Source of the DNA: Alphaproteobacteria bacterium
Lineage (GTDB): Bacteria; Pseudomonadota; Alphaproteobacteria; SHVP01
Assembly (NCBI GenBank): GCA_016869765.1
Contig: VGES01000003.1
Location: 50,217 to 114,216, forward strand
Direction of reading: 5' to 3'
DNA: 64,000 bases
The translations under genes and the position numbers were made by a program. This document shows positions 38,243 through 46,915 of the stretch, piece after piece. Position 1 is the first letter of the stretch, and each line of letters begins with the position of its first letter. The notes beneath the pieces are model-generated. The model was not told the DNA's origin. It saw nothing but the letters and a program-made list of their open reading frames with translations, and did no database searches.

Positions 38243-40125
38243 GGGCGGCCTCCCTCTTGTTTCTTGTCGCCGGCCATTCTCACGAAATGACCGCCTCCCA
38301 CGTCGACCATATGGGACACCAGCGACCCGTTCAAGGTGAACGGCTCGGGCCAGGCCTTGGGATCCGAGGCCTTGCCGTCGAGCAAAGCCCGCAAATCGAG
38401 TCGGGAATCGGGATTCGGCTCGGGTACGGCCGAGAGCAACGCCTTGCTGTACGGGTGAACCGGATTGCGGAAGAACTCGGCCCGCGGCGAGGATTCGACG
38501 ACGTGACCGGCGCACATCACGACGATGTGGTCGGCCATGTAATCGACCACCGCCAGGTTGTGGGAGATGAAGAGGTAGGTGAGGCCGAGTTCGCTCTTGA
38601 GGTCCTTCAGGAGATTGAGGACCTGGGCCTGGATCGAAACGTCGAGCGCCGACACCGGCTCGTCGCAGATCAGGAGGTCCGGCTGGAGGGCCAAGGAACG
38701 TGCGATTCCGATGCGCTGGCGCTGACCGCCGGAAAAGCTATGTGGGTATCGCCGCACATAGTGGGCGTTGAGGCCGACCAGTCGCATCAATTCCTGGATC
38801 CGGGCGTTCCGTTCTTCTTCGGATCCGATGTCGTGAATGATCAGCGGTTCGCTGAGAATCTGGTTCACGGTCATGCGCGGGTTCAGCGAGCTGAACGGAT
38901 CCTGGAAAATGTACTGTACGCGCCGCCGATAGGTCAGCATTTGATCCTGACCCATCGTCACCACGTCGAGCGGAGCGCCGCGGTTGTTGAACACGACCTT
39001 GCCCGAATCGGCGCGGAGGGCTCGCATGATGATCTTGCTGGTCGTTGTCTTGCCGCAACCCGACTCGCCCACCAAGCCGACACACGTTCCCCGCGGCACG
39101 TCGAAGCTCACATTGTCGAGGGCTTTCACCTGACCACCCTTCGACGATCCGAAGAGCGATCGCTTTCGCGTACCGAACGTCTTGTTGAGATTCTTGACCG
39201 ACAAAAGCGGAATGGTGTCGGTCGCGCCGGCCGGCCAGGGCTCCTTCGATTTGAGCAGGCTGCCGGCCTCGGCCTTGATCTCGCGGATCGGCACCAGGCG
39301 CTCGTTCTCCGCCATGTCGAAGCGCGGCACGGCCTTGAGCAAGGCCTTGAGATACGGGTGCTCGGGGGCCCGGAAGATGTGGTCGAGCGTCCCGTACTCC
39401 ATCACCTTGCCGTGGTACATCACGACGATCTCATCGGCCATGTTGGCGACCACGCCGAGGTCGTGGGTGATCATCAGGATCGCCATGCCGAGCTTGTGCT
39501 GCAGCTCTTTCATCAACTGCAGGATCTGCGCCTGAATGGTGACGTCGAGGGCCGTCGTCGGTTCGTCAGCGACCAGGATTGACGGACGGGCGATCAAGGC
39601 CATGGCGATCATCGCGCGCTGGCGGAGACCGCCCGACAGCTCGAAGGGGTAGGTGTGGATCGCACGCTCGGGATTGGGAAATCCGACGAGGCGCAGGATA
39701 TCGACACAGGCCCGTTCGACCTCCTTGGGATCGTCACCGACATGCAGACGATAGGCTTCGCCGACCTGGTTGCCGATGGTGTGCAACGGCGAGAGCGACG
39801 TCATCGGCTCCTGGAAGATGATGGAAATCTGTCCGCCGCGAATCTGGCGCAAGGCGGGATCGTCGTCGGCAAAACCCGCGATATCGACTGGCGCGGCACC
39901 CGGACTCGCGCGAAACAGGATCTGTCCTTTGGCGATGCGCCCGGCTCGCGGCAGAATTCGCATGATTGCCTGCGATACGACCGACTTGCCGGACCCCGAC
40001 TCACCGACTAGCGCCACGGTCTTGCCACGCGGGATGCGAAACGAGACGCCGCGGACGGCTTCGATGCGACCTTCGGGGCCGAGAAACTCGACCTCGAGGT
40101 CGTTCACTTCAAGAACGTTGTCCAT
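38239..40125 (-). CDS. Fused two-domain ABC transporter ATPase (DppD-DppF type)
   Basis: The product has 628 residues carrying two complete nucleotide-binding domains, so it replaces the usual separate D and F subunits. Domain 1 has Walker A GESGSGKS (about residue 41), signature LSGGLRQR and Walker [13 protein letters not shown]; domain 2 has [26 protein letters not shown] and [12 protein letters not shown]. Both end with the oligopeptide C-terminal motif ([24 protein letters not shown]). It energises the two permeases encoded downstream. Confidence 0.95.
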   Translation of the reverse strand: MDNVLEVNDLEVEFLGPEGRIEAVRGVSFRIPRGKTVALVGESGSGKSVVSQAIMRILPRAGRIAKGQILFRASPGAAPVDIAGFADDDPALRQIRGGQISIIFQEPMTSLSPLHTIGNQVGEAYRLHVGDDPKEVERACVDILRLVGFPNPERAIHTYPFELSGGLRQRAMIAMALIARPSILVADEPTTALDVTIQAQILQLMKELQHKLGMAILMITHDLGVVANMADEIVVMYHGKVMEYGTLDHIFRAPEHPYLKALLKAVPRFDMAENERLVPIREIKAEAGSLLKSKEPWPAGATDTIPLLSVKNLNKTFGTRKRSLFGSSKGGQVKALDNVSFDVPRGTCVGLVGESGCGKTTTSKIIMRALRADSGKVVFNNRGAPLDVVTMGQDQMLTYRRRVQYIFQDPFSSLNPRMTVNQILSEPLIIHDIGSEEERNARIQELMRLVGLNAHYVRRYPHSFSGGQRQRIGIARSLALQPDLLICDEPVSALDVSIQAQVLNLLKDLKSELGLTYLFISHNLAVVDYMADHIVVMCAGHVVESSPRAEFFRNPVHPYSKALLSAVPEPNPDSRLDLRALLDGKASDPKAWPEPFTLNGSLVSHMVDVGGGHFVRMAGDKKQEGGRP

Positions 40126-40139
40126 GGCGGGTCAGGGGC

Positions 40140-40622
40140 TCACGAAAGACGGATTCCAAGTTGCTCGAAATTGGCGCGGGTCGACGCGGAAAACTCGATG
40201 GTTTGTCGCGTCGACTCGCGGGCGACGCTCCGCAAGATGTCCTCGAATCCCTCGATCGTCGACTCGATCGTGATCCGCGCCCCGGGGGCCGCCAGACGCA
40301 ACGTCATCCAACCGGCCTCGCGGTCCCGGCGGGTCGAAAAATAGCGCAATTGCACCTTGGCCAAGTCTTCCCACCGGATCGTCCGCCCCGGCCACGTTCG
40401 ATCCTCGACCCCACCTTCGCCGATCTCGATGGCGGTGGTGTGTCGCAACAGAGCCTTGATCGCAAACACCAGGAACAGCACCGACAACCCCGACAGGACG
40501 TAGGCGACCACCGGCGCCAGGGCGGCCAAGAATAGAGGCCCGGCCGTGAGGAGCAAGCCGGCGAGCGCGCGCAGGTCATCGGCGATCAACGAACGCAGGG
40601 GATAGACGTGCCGACGCGTCAT
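40140..40622 (-). CDS. Small membrane protein with a PH-like cytoplasmic domain
   Basis: The product has 160 residues. Two hydrophobic segments lie at about residues 18-60, followed by a soluble beta-rich half (TAIEIGEGGVEDRTWPGRTIRWEDLAKVQLRYF) that resembles bacterial PH-like domains. Function unknown. It sits between the deacetylase gene, which it overlaps as ATGA, and the ABC ATPase gene 14 bases on, so it is translated with both groups. Confidence 0.7.
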   Translation of the reverse strand: MTRRHVYPLRSLIADDLRALAGLLLTAGPLFLAALAPVVAYVLSGLSVLFLVFAIKALLRHTTAIEIGEGGVEDRTWPGRTIRWEDLAKVQLRYFSTRRDREAGWMTLRLAAPGARITIESTIEGFEDILRSVARESTRQTIEFSASTRANFEQLGIRLS

Positions 40623-41404
40623 CCGGGAGCACCGAACGCGGCACGCACGTCGACCCAGTGGCCGCCGCCGTCAACCGTTGCTGAGAAAAGCCGCTCCAAG
40701 AACGCCCCGCACGCACCATCGTGAACCAGATGGTGGGTGAGCAGGCCGGTGCTGCCATGCTCGAGTCCACGGCGCCGCCGAACGAGGTGCTCGACCAGCG
40801 CTGCCAACACCGCCGATTCGCCCAGGAACCTGCGACCTCCCCCCCAATCGATTATATCGACGTGGACATCAACCACTGTGATGTCCGTCACAAGGGGGCG
40901 CCGGCGTGGCCCCTTGCCGGAGTACCCACAGAACCTGGCGGGTGTTAACAGCGACAGGTGTTGCTCCGCCATTCGGTTCCACGGCGGCACGAAGATCGGC
41001 AACAGGGCCTCGCCAAACAAGGCGAGGGCCGAGGTCATGGCCGACCGCAAGTCGCTGTTGACGTCCGAGGGAGCCCGTGAGGGGCCGAACTCGGATTTCT
41101 TGGCGCCGGGCGTTGCGTGGTTGTGGTGCCGATAACCATGCACCACCGGGGTAACGAACCTGGCGCTTTGACGAACCACGTCCACGAGCGAAGGTTCGGC
41201 CAAACCAGGAATCACGGCGAGGGCCACCGGGATTCGGCAACGTTCGGCGTGGGCAAAAAGCGTACGCAGAGCGGGCGTGTCCCGCGTCGCATCGTCGTCG
41301 CGCCACCAGAACGTGGCGCGTCGACCCTGGTCGCGCCACATGCGCAGTTCGTCCTCGAGGGCGGTCCACGACGGCACGGCTACCAGCCCGTGGCGGAGGC
41401 CCAT
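40619..41404 (-). CDS. Polysaccharide-deacetylase-like protein
   Basis: The product has 261 residues from the ATG at 41404 (a GTG at 41410 is two codons upstream). The NodB-like fold is shown by FWWRDDDATRDTP (the aspartate pair that binds metal), VVHGYRHHNHA (histidine ligands) and IFVPPWNRM (active-site loop). Such enzymes remove N- or O-acetyl groups from glycans. No signal peptide is present, so it acts on a cytoplasmic or lipid-linked intermediate. It overlaps both neighbours. Confidence 0.82.
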   Translation of the reverse strand: MGLRHGLVAVPSWTALEDELRMWRDQGRRATFWWRDDDATRDTPALRTLFAHAERCRIPVALAVIPGLAEPSLVDVVRQSARFVTPVVHGYRHHNHATPGAKKSEFGPSRAPSDVNSDLRSAMTSALALFGEALLPIFVPPWNRMAEQHLSLLTPARFCGYSGKGPRRRPLVTDITVVDVHVDIIDWGGGRRFLGESAVLAALVEHLVRRRRGLEHGSTGLLTHHLVHDGACGAFLERLFSATVDGGGHWVDVRAAFGAPG

Positions 41405-42537
41405 TGCCACAGGAGTCGGGCACTGGTTTCGCCACCACGAGTGTCGAGCGCCCGATTGTCGGGCCGTTCCGCCGCCATTGCGCGATCGACCGCATCGGCC
41501 AACGCTGCCGGCTTGAGCGCGACCTCATCGACGACCTGGAGCGGCGTACGCTGCGCCAGCTCGCGAATACGCAAGGTCTGCTCGGTCTCGATGCCGCCGG
41601 CGTAGGGGACGACCACGCTTCTCACACCAGCTTCGATCGCTTCCATCACCGTGTTGTAGCCGCCCTGGCTGATCGAGAGCGTGGCATTGGTCAAAAGCGC
41701 CGGGAAATCGGATCGTCCACGCTCGACGACGATGCCCGGCTCTGCCAGGGCCCGGACCCGCTCGAAATCGGCGGCCGGCATGTTGACGCCGACCAGGATG
41801 CGCCAGACCCGATCGCGCAGGCCGGACAACGGACGGGCGGCGATCGCGGTGAGCAGCAAATCGAGACCGACAGCCCCACCGCCGGCCGAGACGACGACTT
41901 CGTCCCGCCCCTGGCCGACGTTGCTCGGCCCCCGGCCGCTGCGATCCACCACATATCCGGTATGGCGAATCTTTTCCGCGATCGTTCGTGCGAGCGGGAA
42001 CGTCGCTTCGAAGGGAATGAACGCGGGGTCGCCGTGGACCAGGACATGGTCGAAATAGCGCTCGACCAGCGCCCTCATCTCCTCATTGCGCTCCGGCTTG
42101 TGTTGACCGACGAGGACGTCACGGACCGAAGAAACGATTTTCGGCCGGCGACGCCGTGCGATGGCGCGGTCCAACAGCGGCAGCAACTCGAAGCGCATCT
42201 GTCGTCGACCAAACGGGAACAACTCGAGCAGCACGATATGCGGGTTCAGGTCTTCGTAGAGGCCGATCAAGCGGTTCCGACGCTGCGTGCGCCAGGTCTC
42301 GTCGATCGGCGCGTTGTCGGCGTCGACCAGTTCCTTGAAGAAGAGATCGGTGGCCCGCGTCGCCGGCAGTTGTTCGAGGCGGGCGCTCCCGAGATCCAAG
42401 CCGGGCACCGGAAGGCCGCCGGAGACGACGGTGACCGTCAGCCCTTGGGCCGCAACTGCGCGGCTCAACGTTGCCGCCCGCTTGAGATGACCGATCCCGA
42501 GCAGATGCTGAACGTAGAAAAGGACGCGACGGCTCAT
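41380..42537 (-). CDS. MurG-like glycosyltransferase A
   Basis: The product has 385 residues from the ATG at 42537; the frame is open upstream but relatives start here. The N-terminal GT-B half opens with VLFYVQHLLGIGHLKRAATLSRA and the C-terminal half has the donor-site block ATLSISQGGYNTVMEAIEAG followed by VVPYAGGIETEQTLR. It is a homologue of the other MurG-like enzyme at the far end of the operon. The sugar donor and acceptor are unknown. The start overlaps the phosphatase stop as ATGA. Confidence 0.85.
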   Translation of the reverse strand: MSRRVLFYVQHLLGIGHLKRAATLSRAVAAQGLTVTVVSGGLPVPGLDLGSARLEQLPATRATDLFFKELVDADNAPIDETWRTQRRNRLIGLYEDLNPHIVLLELFPFGRRQMRFELLPLLDRAIARRRRPKIVSSVRDVLVGQHKPERNEEMRALVERYFDHVLVHGDPAFIPFEATFPLARTIAEKIRHTGYVVDRSGRGPSNVGQGRDEVVVSAGGGAVGLDLLLTAIAARPLSGLRDRVWRILVGVNMPAADFERVRALAEPGIVVERGRSDFPALLTNATLSISQGGYNTVMEAIEAGVRSVVVPYAGGIETEQTLRIRELAQRTPLQVVDEVALKPAALADAVDRAMAAERPDNRALDTRGGETSARLLWQWASATGW

Positions 42538-43121
42538 GGTCCGCTCAACGGGACGTTCAGTTGACGGGGCGTCGGATGACCTCTCCGGTCGAGGTCGAAT
42601 TCGTGCAGGGCGGCGCGGGCGAGCGGAGTCGGCGGCTTGCCGAGCATGTTCCAGTCGAAGGCCAGCGCCAACAGAACGCGGAGGACGCCGCGGTGGGAAA
42701 CGGCAACACAGTTCTCGCCGCGGGCCGCAACCTCCCGAAGCCAAGGGGAAAGACGGTTCAGGACCTCTCGCGGACTCTCGCCTTCGGGTGGTCGGAAGTC
42801 GAGACCGCGATCCTCATTGGCCTGCATCTGTACGCCAAATTCGTCCCGCAACTCCGCAAGTCCCCGACCTTCCCATGCCCCCCATGCCATTTCGATCAAC
42901 CGAGGTTCGATGGTCGCCCGCCCGAACAGGAGGTCGGCCGTCTCCCGCGCCCGCCGCAGCGGGCTCGTGAATACTGGCCAGCCGCGCCAGGGCTCGCGCA
43001 CGACCCAGGTCATCACCTCCTGGCGGCCGTTCGCGCTCAGGGGCACGTCCGATCGGCCTTGGTTGAGCTTGGCCGCGTTCCACGCCGTCGGCCCATGACG
43101 AATGACCGCCAGCCGGGTCAT
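42534..43121 (-). CDS. Histidine phosphatase family protein
   Basis: The product has 195 residues from the ATG at 43121. The catalytic RHG motif (AVIRHGPTAWNAAKLNQGRSDVPLS), the arginine in TSPLRRARETADLL and the second histidine in VAVSHRGVLRVLLAL are complete. It may dephosphorylate a sugar phosphate or alpha-ribazole-like substrate; the glycan context favours a sugar phosphate. It is nested between two glycosyltransferase genes with ATGA overlaps at both ends. Confidence 0.88.
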   Translation of the reverse strand: MTRLAVIRHGPTAWNAAKLNQGRSDVPLSANGRQEVMTWVVREPWRGWPVFTSPLRRARETADLLFGRATIEPRLIEMAWGAWEGRGLAELRDEFGVQMQANEDRGLDFRPPEGESPREVLNRLSPWLREVAARGENCVAVSHRGVLRVLLALAFDWNMLGKPPTPLARAALHEFDLDRRGHPTPRQLNVPLSGP

Positions 43122-44278
43122 GGCGCGTGGCGATCGCGGTGAGCGAGTACCGCCTCGGCGAGGACACGATCGATTGCACGCGCGGCGGCCGTGATCGTGC
43201 GATGGTTCGCCACGAACTCGAGGGCGGCGCGACCCATTTCGCGCCGGCGCGGCTCGTCGTCGAGCAGTCGCCGCATGGCCCCGGCGAGATCCTGCACGTT
43301 CCCCTCGGGGACGAGCAAAGCGGTGCGGTCGCGTTCGACCACGTCCGGTACGCCGCGGACATCGCCCAGAACCGCGGGCAAACCGGCGGCCTGCGCCTCC
43401 AGGATCGCCATGCCGTAGGCCTCGTGCACCGCCGGCCAGACGTAAATGTCGCTCGATGCGTAATAGGCCGGAAGCTCCGACTCGGGGACCGCGCCGACCC
43501 ACCGGACCCGCGGGCCGAGGGCGGCGAAGGCATCGCGAACCTGTGGTGCGGCAGGCCCGTCCCCGACGACGATGAGATCCCAGGGTCGGTCGGCGATAAG
43601 GCCCAAGGCGTGGGCGAGCAGGCGGTAGGACTCGAGCTTCGCGCCATCGCGCATCATCGCCACGGCGAGCAAGCGCGGTCGATCGCCGCGGAGATCCAAA
43701 GTGCGGCCGACATGCTGCCGATGCAACTTGCGTTGACCGGCGGCTGCCGCGAGGGAGGTCGGGTCGAGGAACGGTGGAACCAAGGTATGGCATGCCCCCG
43801 GGGCGAGCAGGGGTTGCACGCACGCCATGTCGAGTTTGGTCGGGCTCAAGACCGCGTCGGCCATCATCAAGGCCTCGCGCGTCGCACGATGACCGGCGTC
43901 CCATGGTCCGCCGGCCCGTTTGGGCGCATAGGAGGCCTCGGCCACGACATAGGCGATGCCCAGCGCCTGGCAGACCGGTGGCCCGATCCAATCGGGCGCT
44001 TTGTAGTACAGGTGATAGGTGAACCAGAGATCCGGGCGTTGGCGAGCCCCGCGGTCGAACTCGTCCGAGAGTCGCGCGACCTCGATGGCCGCCTGTCGGC
44101 GACGATCCGCAAGACGTGCCGGGGTTGGTTCTTGGAGGTGGGTGCGGAGATCGCTCACGACCTCACAACGGTGGCCGGCTTGTCGAAGCGCCTCGAGGTA
44201 GAGCCGCCCGACACGACGGTCGCCCGACGGCACGGGGTGAAACGGCGACTTCATCGGGGCGTAGAACGCGATGTGCAG
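43118..44278 (-). CDS. Glycosyltransferase family 4 protein, probable CTG start
   Basis: Without a 5' extension, the first ATG (44254) would cut off the first beta strand of the GT-B fold. Reading upstream in frame gives LHIAFYAPMKSP from a CTG at 44276-44278, with GGAG 6 bases before it; the preceding in-frame codon triplet but one is the TAG of the upstream gene. I therefore take CTG as the start (386 residues). Later blocks are typical GT4: PRLLAVAMMRDGAKLESYRLL, VWPAVHEAYGMAILEAQAAGLPAV and VPEGNVQDLAGAMRRLL. Acceptor unknown. Confidence 0.8.
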   Translation of the reverse strand: MHIAFYAPMKSPFHPVPSGDRRVGRLYLEALRQAGHRCEVVSDLRTHLQEPTPARLADRRRQAAIEVARLSDEFDRGARQRPDLWFTYHLYYKAPDWIGPPVCQALGIAYVVAEASYAPKRAGGPWDAGHRATREALMMADAVLSPTKLDMACVQPLLAPGACHTLVPPFLDPTSLAAAAGQRKLHRQHVGRTLDLRGDRPRLLAVAMMRDGAKLESYRLLAHALGLIADRPWDLIVVGDGPAAPQVRDAFAALGPRVRWVGAVPESELPAYYASSDIYVWPAVHEAYGMAILEAQAAGLPAVLGDVRGVPDVVERDRTALLVPEGNVQDLAGAMRRLLDDEPRRREMGRAALEFVANHRTITAAARAIDRVLAEAVLAHRDRHAP

Positions 44279-44281
44279 GGG

Positions 44282-45508
44282 CTACTCCGCGGCGGCGCGG
44301 CGATCGATGCCGAACTGTCGGGCGATGCGATCGATTCCCTCACCCATGGCAAAGGCCGCGCGTACCCGGCTCGCCCCCGCCTCGCCGAGGGTTTGCTGTC
44401 GTGTGGGGTCGGCCATCAGGTCTTCGAGGGCGCGCGCGAGCGCGCGAGGATCGACCGGCGAGACGAGCAAACCGCTGACACCGTCTTGGATCAGTTCGGG
44501 AATGGCGGAGACCCGAGTGGCGATACACGGGAGCCCCTGGCTCATGGCCTCCATCAGGACGTTTGGGAGGCCGTCTCGGTCACCGTCCGCCGCGACCTTG
44601 CTCGCCAGCACGAAGATGTCGGCCTGGCGATAGACTGCGAGCAACTCGTCCTGCGCCATGGCACCGCGCCACTCGATGCGATCGGCAACCCCCAACCTGC
44701 GCGCGAGGCGCTGGAGTCGCGGTCGCAGGCGGCCGCCGCCGACGTGGACGAAACGCCAGCGGCGATCGCGCGGCAAAAGCGCGAGGGCGGCGATCAGGTC
44801 GTCATACCCTTTCTTGGCGACGGCTCGGCCGACCGACAGCAGGACTGCGGGTCGGGACGGATCTACGCGTCGGGACTCGGGTGCGGGAAAACGACTTGGA
44901 TCGAACCCGTGGTAGGCCAGCAGGACACGTCCGGCCGGCGCCAACGCCGCCAGATGCGCATGGTTCACAGCGGTGCAGGTTACCAGCCACTGGCAGGAAA
45001 CCAGCTTCTCGCGCTTTTCCCATTCCGGGGTCGTCCAGATGTCCTTGGCGTGGGCGGAACAGGACCATGGGAGCCGACGCAAAGCCGCCGCGTAACGTGC
45101 GACCGAAGCCGGTGTGTGCAGAAAATGAGCATGCAACTGGGTGATCCGGGGATCCAACTCCGCGGCTAGCACCACGGCCTGACCGAATCGTCGACCACGA
45201 TTGGGCGTCGGATCCCGGCGCCAGTCGCGCAGCCACTGTGTGCGCGCCTCGCGGTACGTAGGCCACCGGCGAACCTCCCGCCAGGCGCGCCAGACTCGCA
45301 TCGGCTCCCGATAGAGGTACTCCGGCAGATAACGCACCGGCGCACGTATCTCGGCGTGAATCGGATGGACCTTGCGATCCGTCGGGTGGCGCAAGGAGAC
45401 GATCGCGACATCGAGACCGCGTTGTTCGAGGGCCCGAATCTCCTGGGCGATAAAGGTCTCGGAGAGGCGCGGGTAGCCCTTGAGGACGAAGGCGATCCGT
45501 TGCGCCAT
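44282..45508 (-). CDS. Glycosyltransferase family 4 protein
   Basis: The product has 408 residues from the ATG at 45508 (MAQRIAFVLKGYPRLSETF, the usual opening of this group). The acceptor half contains LHAHFLHTPASVARYAA and the donor half contains SVGRAVAKKGYDDLIAAL and ADGDRDGLPNVLMEAMSQGLPCIAT, with the E-x7-E motif of retaining GT4 enzymes. It likely adds one sugar to a cell-surface glycan. It begins 7 bases after the MurG-like gene and its stop is 3 bases from the next start. Confidence 0.9.
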   Translation of the reverse strand: MAQRIAFVLKGYPRLSETFIAQEIRALEQRGLDVAIVSLRHPTDRKVHPIHAEIRAPVRYLPEYLYREPMRVWRAWREVRRWPTYREARTQWLRDWRRDPTPNRGRRFGQAVVLAAELDPRITQLHAHFLHTPASVARYAAALRRLPWSCSAHAKDIWTTPEWEKREKLVSCQWLVTCTAVNHAHLAALAPAGRVLLAYHGFDPSRFPAPESRRVDPSRPAVLLSVGRAVAKKGYDDLIAALALLPRDRRWRFVHVGGGRLRPRLQRLARRLGVADRIEWRGAMAQDELLAVYRQADIFVLASKVAADGDRDGLPNVLMEAMSQGLPCIATRVSAIPELIQDGVSGLLVSPVDPRALARALEDLMADPTRQQTLGEAGASRVRAAFAMGEGIDRIARQFGIDRRAAAE

Positions 45509-45515
45509 GGGGTGC

Positions 45516-46769
45516 TCAGGCGCGGCGTAGGCTGTCGCTCGCGGCAATTGGCTCGGCGGCTTCGACCCGCTCGTGGGTGATCCACGGCTGAACGAGCCGG
45601 TTGACGCTCTCCAGGCCCTCGAGCAAGCCGGGGATCACGACCTCGGAAGGGAGGCGCTGACGCGGCATCTCGCGGAGCGCCTCGATCATCGTCTTGGGAT
45701 CGAGCGTCCCGGTGTTCTCGATCATGCGCAGCAGCCCCACCTCTTGGGCCCGCGCCGCCCGGATGTACTGCTCCAGCCGCGGCTCCGTGCGCGGCACGAC
45801 GATGGCGCGCTTATCGAGCGAAAGGATCTCACAGAAGGTGTTGTAGCCGCCCATGGCGACGACACCGGCGGCATTGGCCACCAGAGCCTCCATGTTGGCA
45901 TCGAAGGTGATCGCTTCGACCCGCTTGAGCCGCGCCACGCGCGCTTTGAACTCTTCCTGCCGCTCGGGCTGCATGAACGGTCCCATGACGATGAGGGCCC
46001 CATAGGGCAACCAAACGTCGCTCTCGTAGGCACGGAGCACCCACTCGACGAGATCTTCGCCATCGCCGCCGCCGCCAGGCGTGACGAGGACGTAGGGCTG
46101 GCGCCGAACCGCGGTTTCGGTGCGGGCGGGTCCGGGGATCGGCACCGAGCGCCGCAAGTACCCGGTGTAGCTCATCTTGTCGGTCACCGACTTTGGCACC
46201 GGCATGCCGGCGAGCGGCTCGCACATCTGCGGCAGGCCGTAGACCCAAATCTCGTCGTATAGCGTGCGCAGCGCCGGCAGGACGTTCTTGCGCTGCCATT
46301 CGGGGGCCAGGAGCGTGGGAGCGTCCATCACGTCGCGCAAGCCGAGCACGAGCCTGGTGCCCCGTTTCTTGAGCTGTTCGAGGGCATCGGTCACCTCGCC
46401 GCGCAGTCCCAGAGGCTCCTTGTCGACGATGAACACGTCGGGTTCGAAAATTTCCGCCGTATGGCGAATGATCGACGCCCGCATCGCGATCGTCTTCTCG
46501 AAGTCGATATTGAGGTTAAGGGTGGTGTATTCGCCGTTGCGGAGCTTGACGACACCGGGCACACGCACGAAATCGACCCGCGCCCGAAAATCGAAGCTTC
46601 CGATGATCGGTGAACCCGACAGGATCAGCACCGAAACGTTGTCGAAGTGTTCCACCAGCGAGTGCGCGATGGTCCGGCATCGGCGCAGGTGGCCAAGCCC
46701 CATCGTGTCGTGGCTATAGATCAAGACGCGCGCGGGCGGCGCGCCGGTGGTCGCGGTCTTGTTTGACAT
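45516..46769 (-). CDS. MurG-like glycosyltransferase B
   Basis: The product has 417 residues from the ATG at 46769; a GTG at 46787 is in frame. The opening VLIYSHDTMGLGHLRRCRTIAHSL and the donor block VVAMGGYNTFCEILSLDKRAIVVPRTEPRLEQYIRA mark it as GT-B fold, similar to the enzyme at 41380. Its central PYVLVTPGGGGDGEDLVEW is a glycine-rich nucleotide loop. It is the first gene of the long minus-strand run and is divergent from the ABC-exporter-like gene, with 146 bases between the starts. Confidence 0.87.
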   Translation of the reverse strand: MSNKTATTGAPPARVLIYSHDTMGLGHLRRCRTIAHSLVEHFDNVSVLILSGSPIIGSFDFRARVDFVRVPGVVKLRNGEYTTLNLNIDFEKTIAMRASIIRHTAEIFEPDVFIVDKEPLGLRGEVTDALEQLKKRGTRLVLGLRDVMDAPTLLAPEWQRKNVLPALRTLYDEIWVYGLPQMCEPLAGMPVPKSVTDKMSYTGYLRRSVPIPGPARTETAVRRQPYVLVTPGGGGDGEDLVEWVLRAYESDVWLPYGALIVMGPFMQPERQEEFKARVARLKRVEAITFDANMEALVANAAGVVAMGGYNTFCEILSLDKRAIVVPRTEPRLEQYIRAARAQEVGLLRMIENTGTLDPKTMIEALREMPRQRLPSEVVIPGLLEGLESVNRLVQPWITHERVEAAEPIAASDSLRRA

Positions 46770-46915
46770 CGGCGCGGATGATGGCACGCGCGATTCGGTG
46801 CCGGAAGGAATTTTGTTTATAGAACGGCCGTTTATCGCTAAGTTTTCGCCTTCGTAGGGGGGTGGGCTGCAGCGGTTGGGGCGCTGTTCAGTCCGTGGTG
46901 GGGCGGCGGCCGATC

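Noticed and set aside
44254..44284. Apparent frameshift between the two family 4 glycosyltransferase genes
   Set aside because: On a first reading the conserved N-terminal strand seemed out of frame. A careful base count shows GCC CCG ATG AAG in frame, so only an unusual start codon is needed.
46823..46832. Palindrome AACGGCCGTT between the divergent glycosyltransferase and ABC genes
   Set aside because: At 10 bases it may be an operator, but such palindromes are expected by chance in GC-rich DNA, and there is no second copy to support it.
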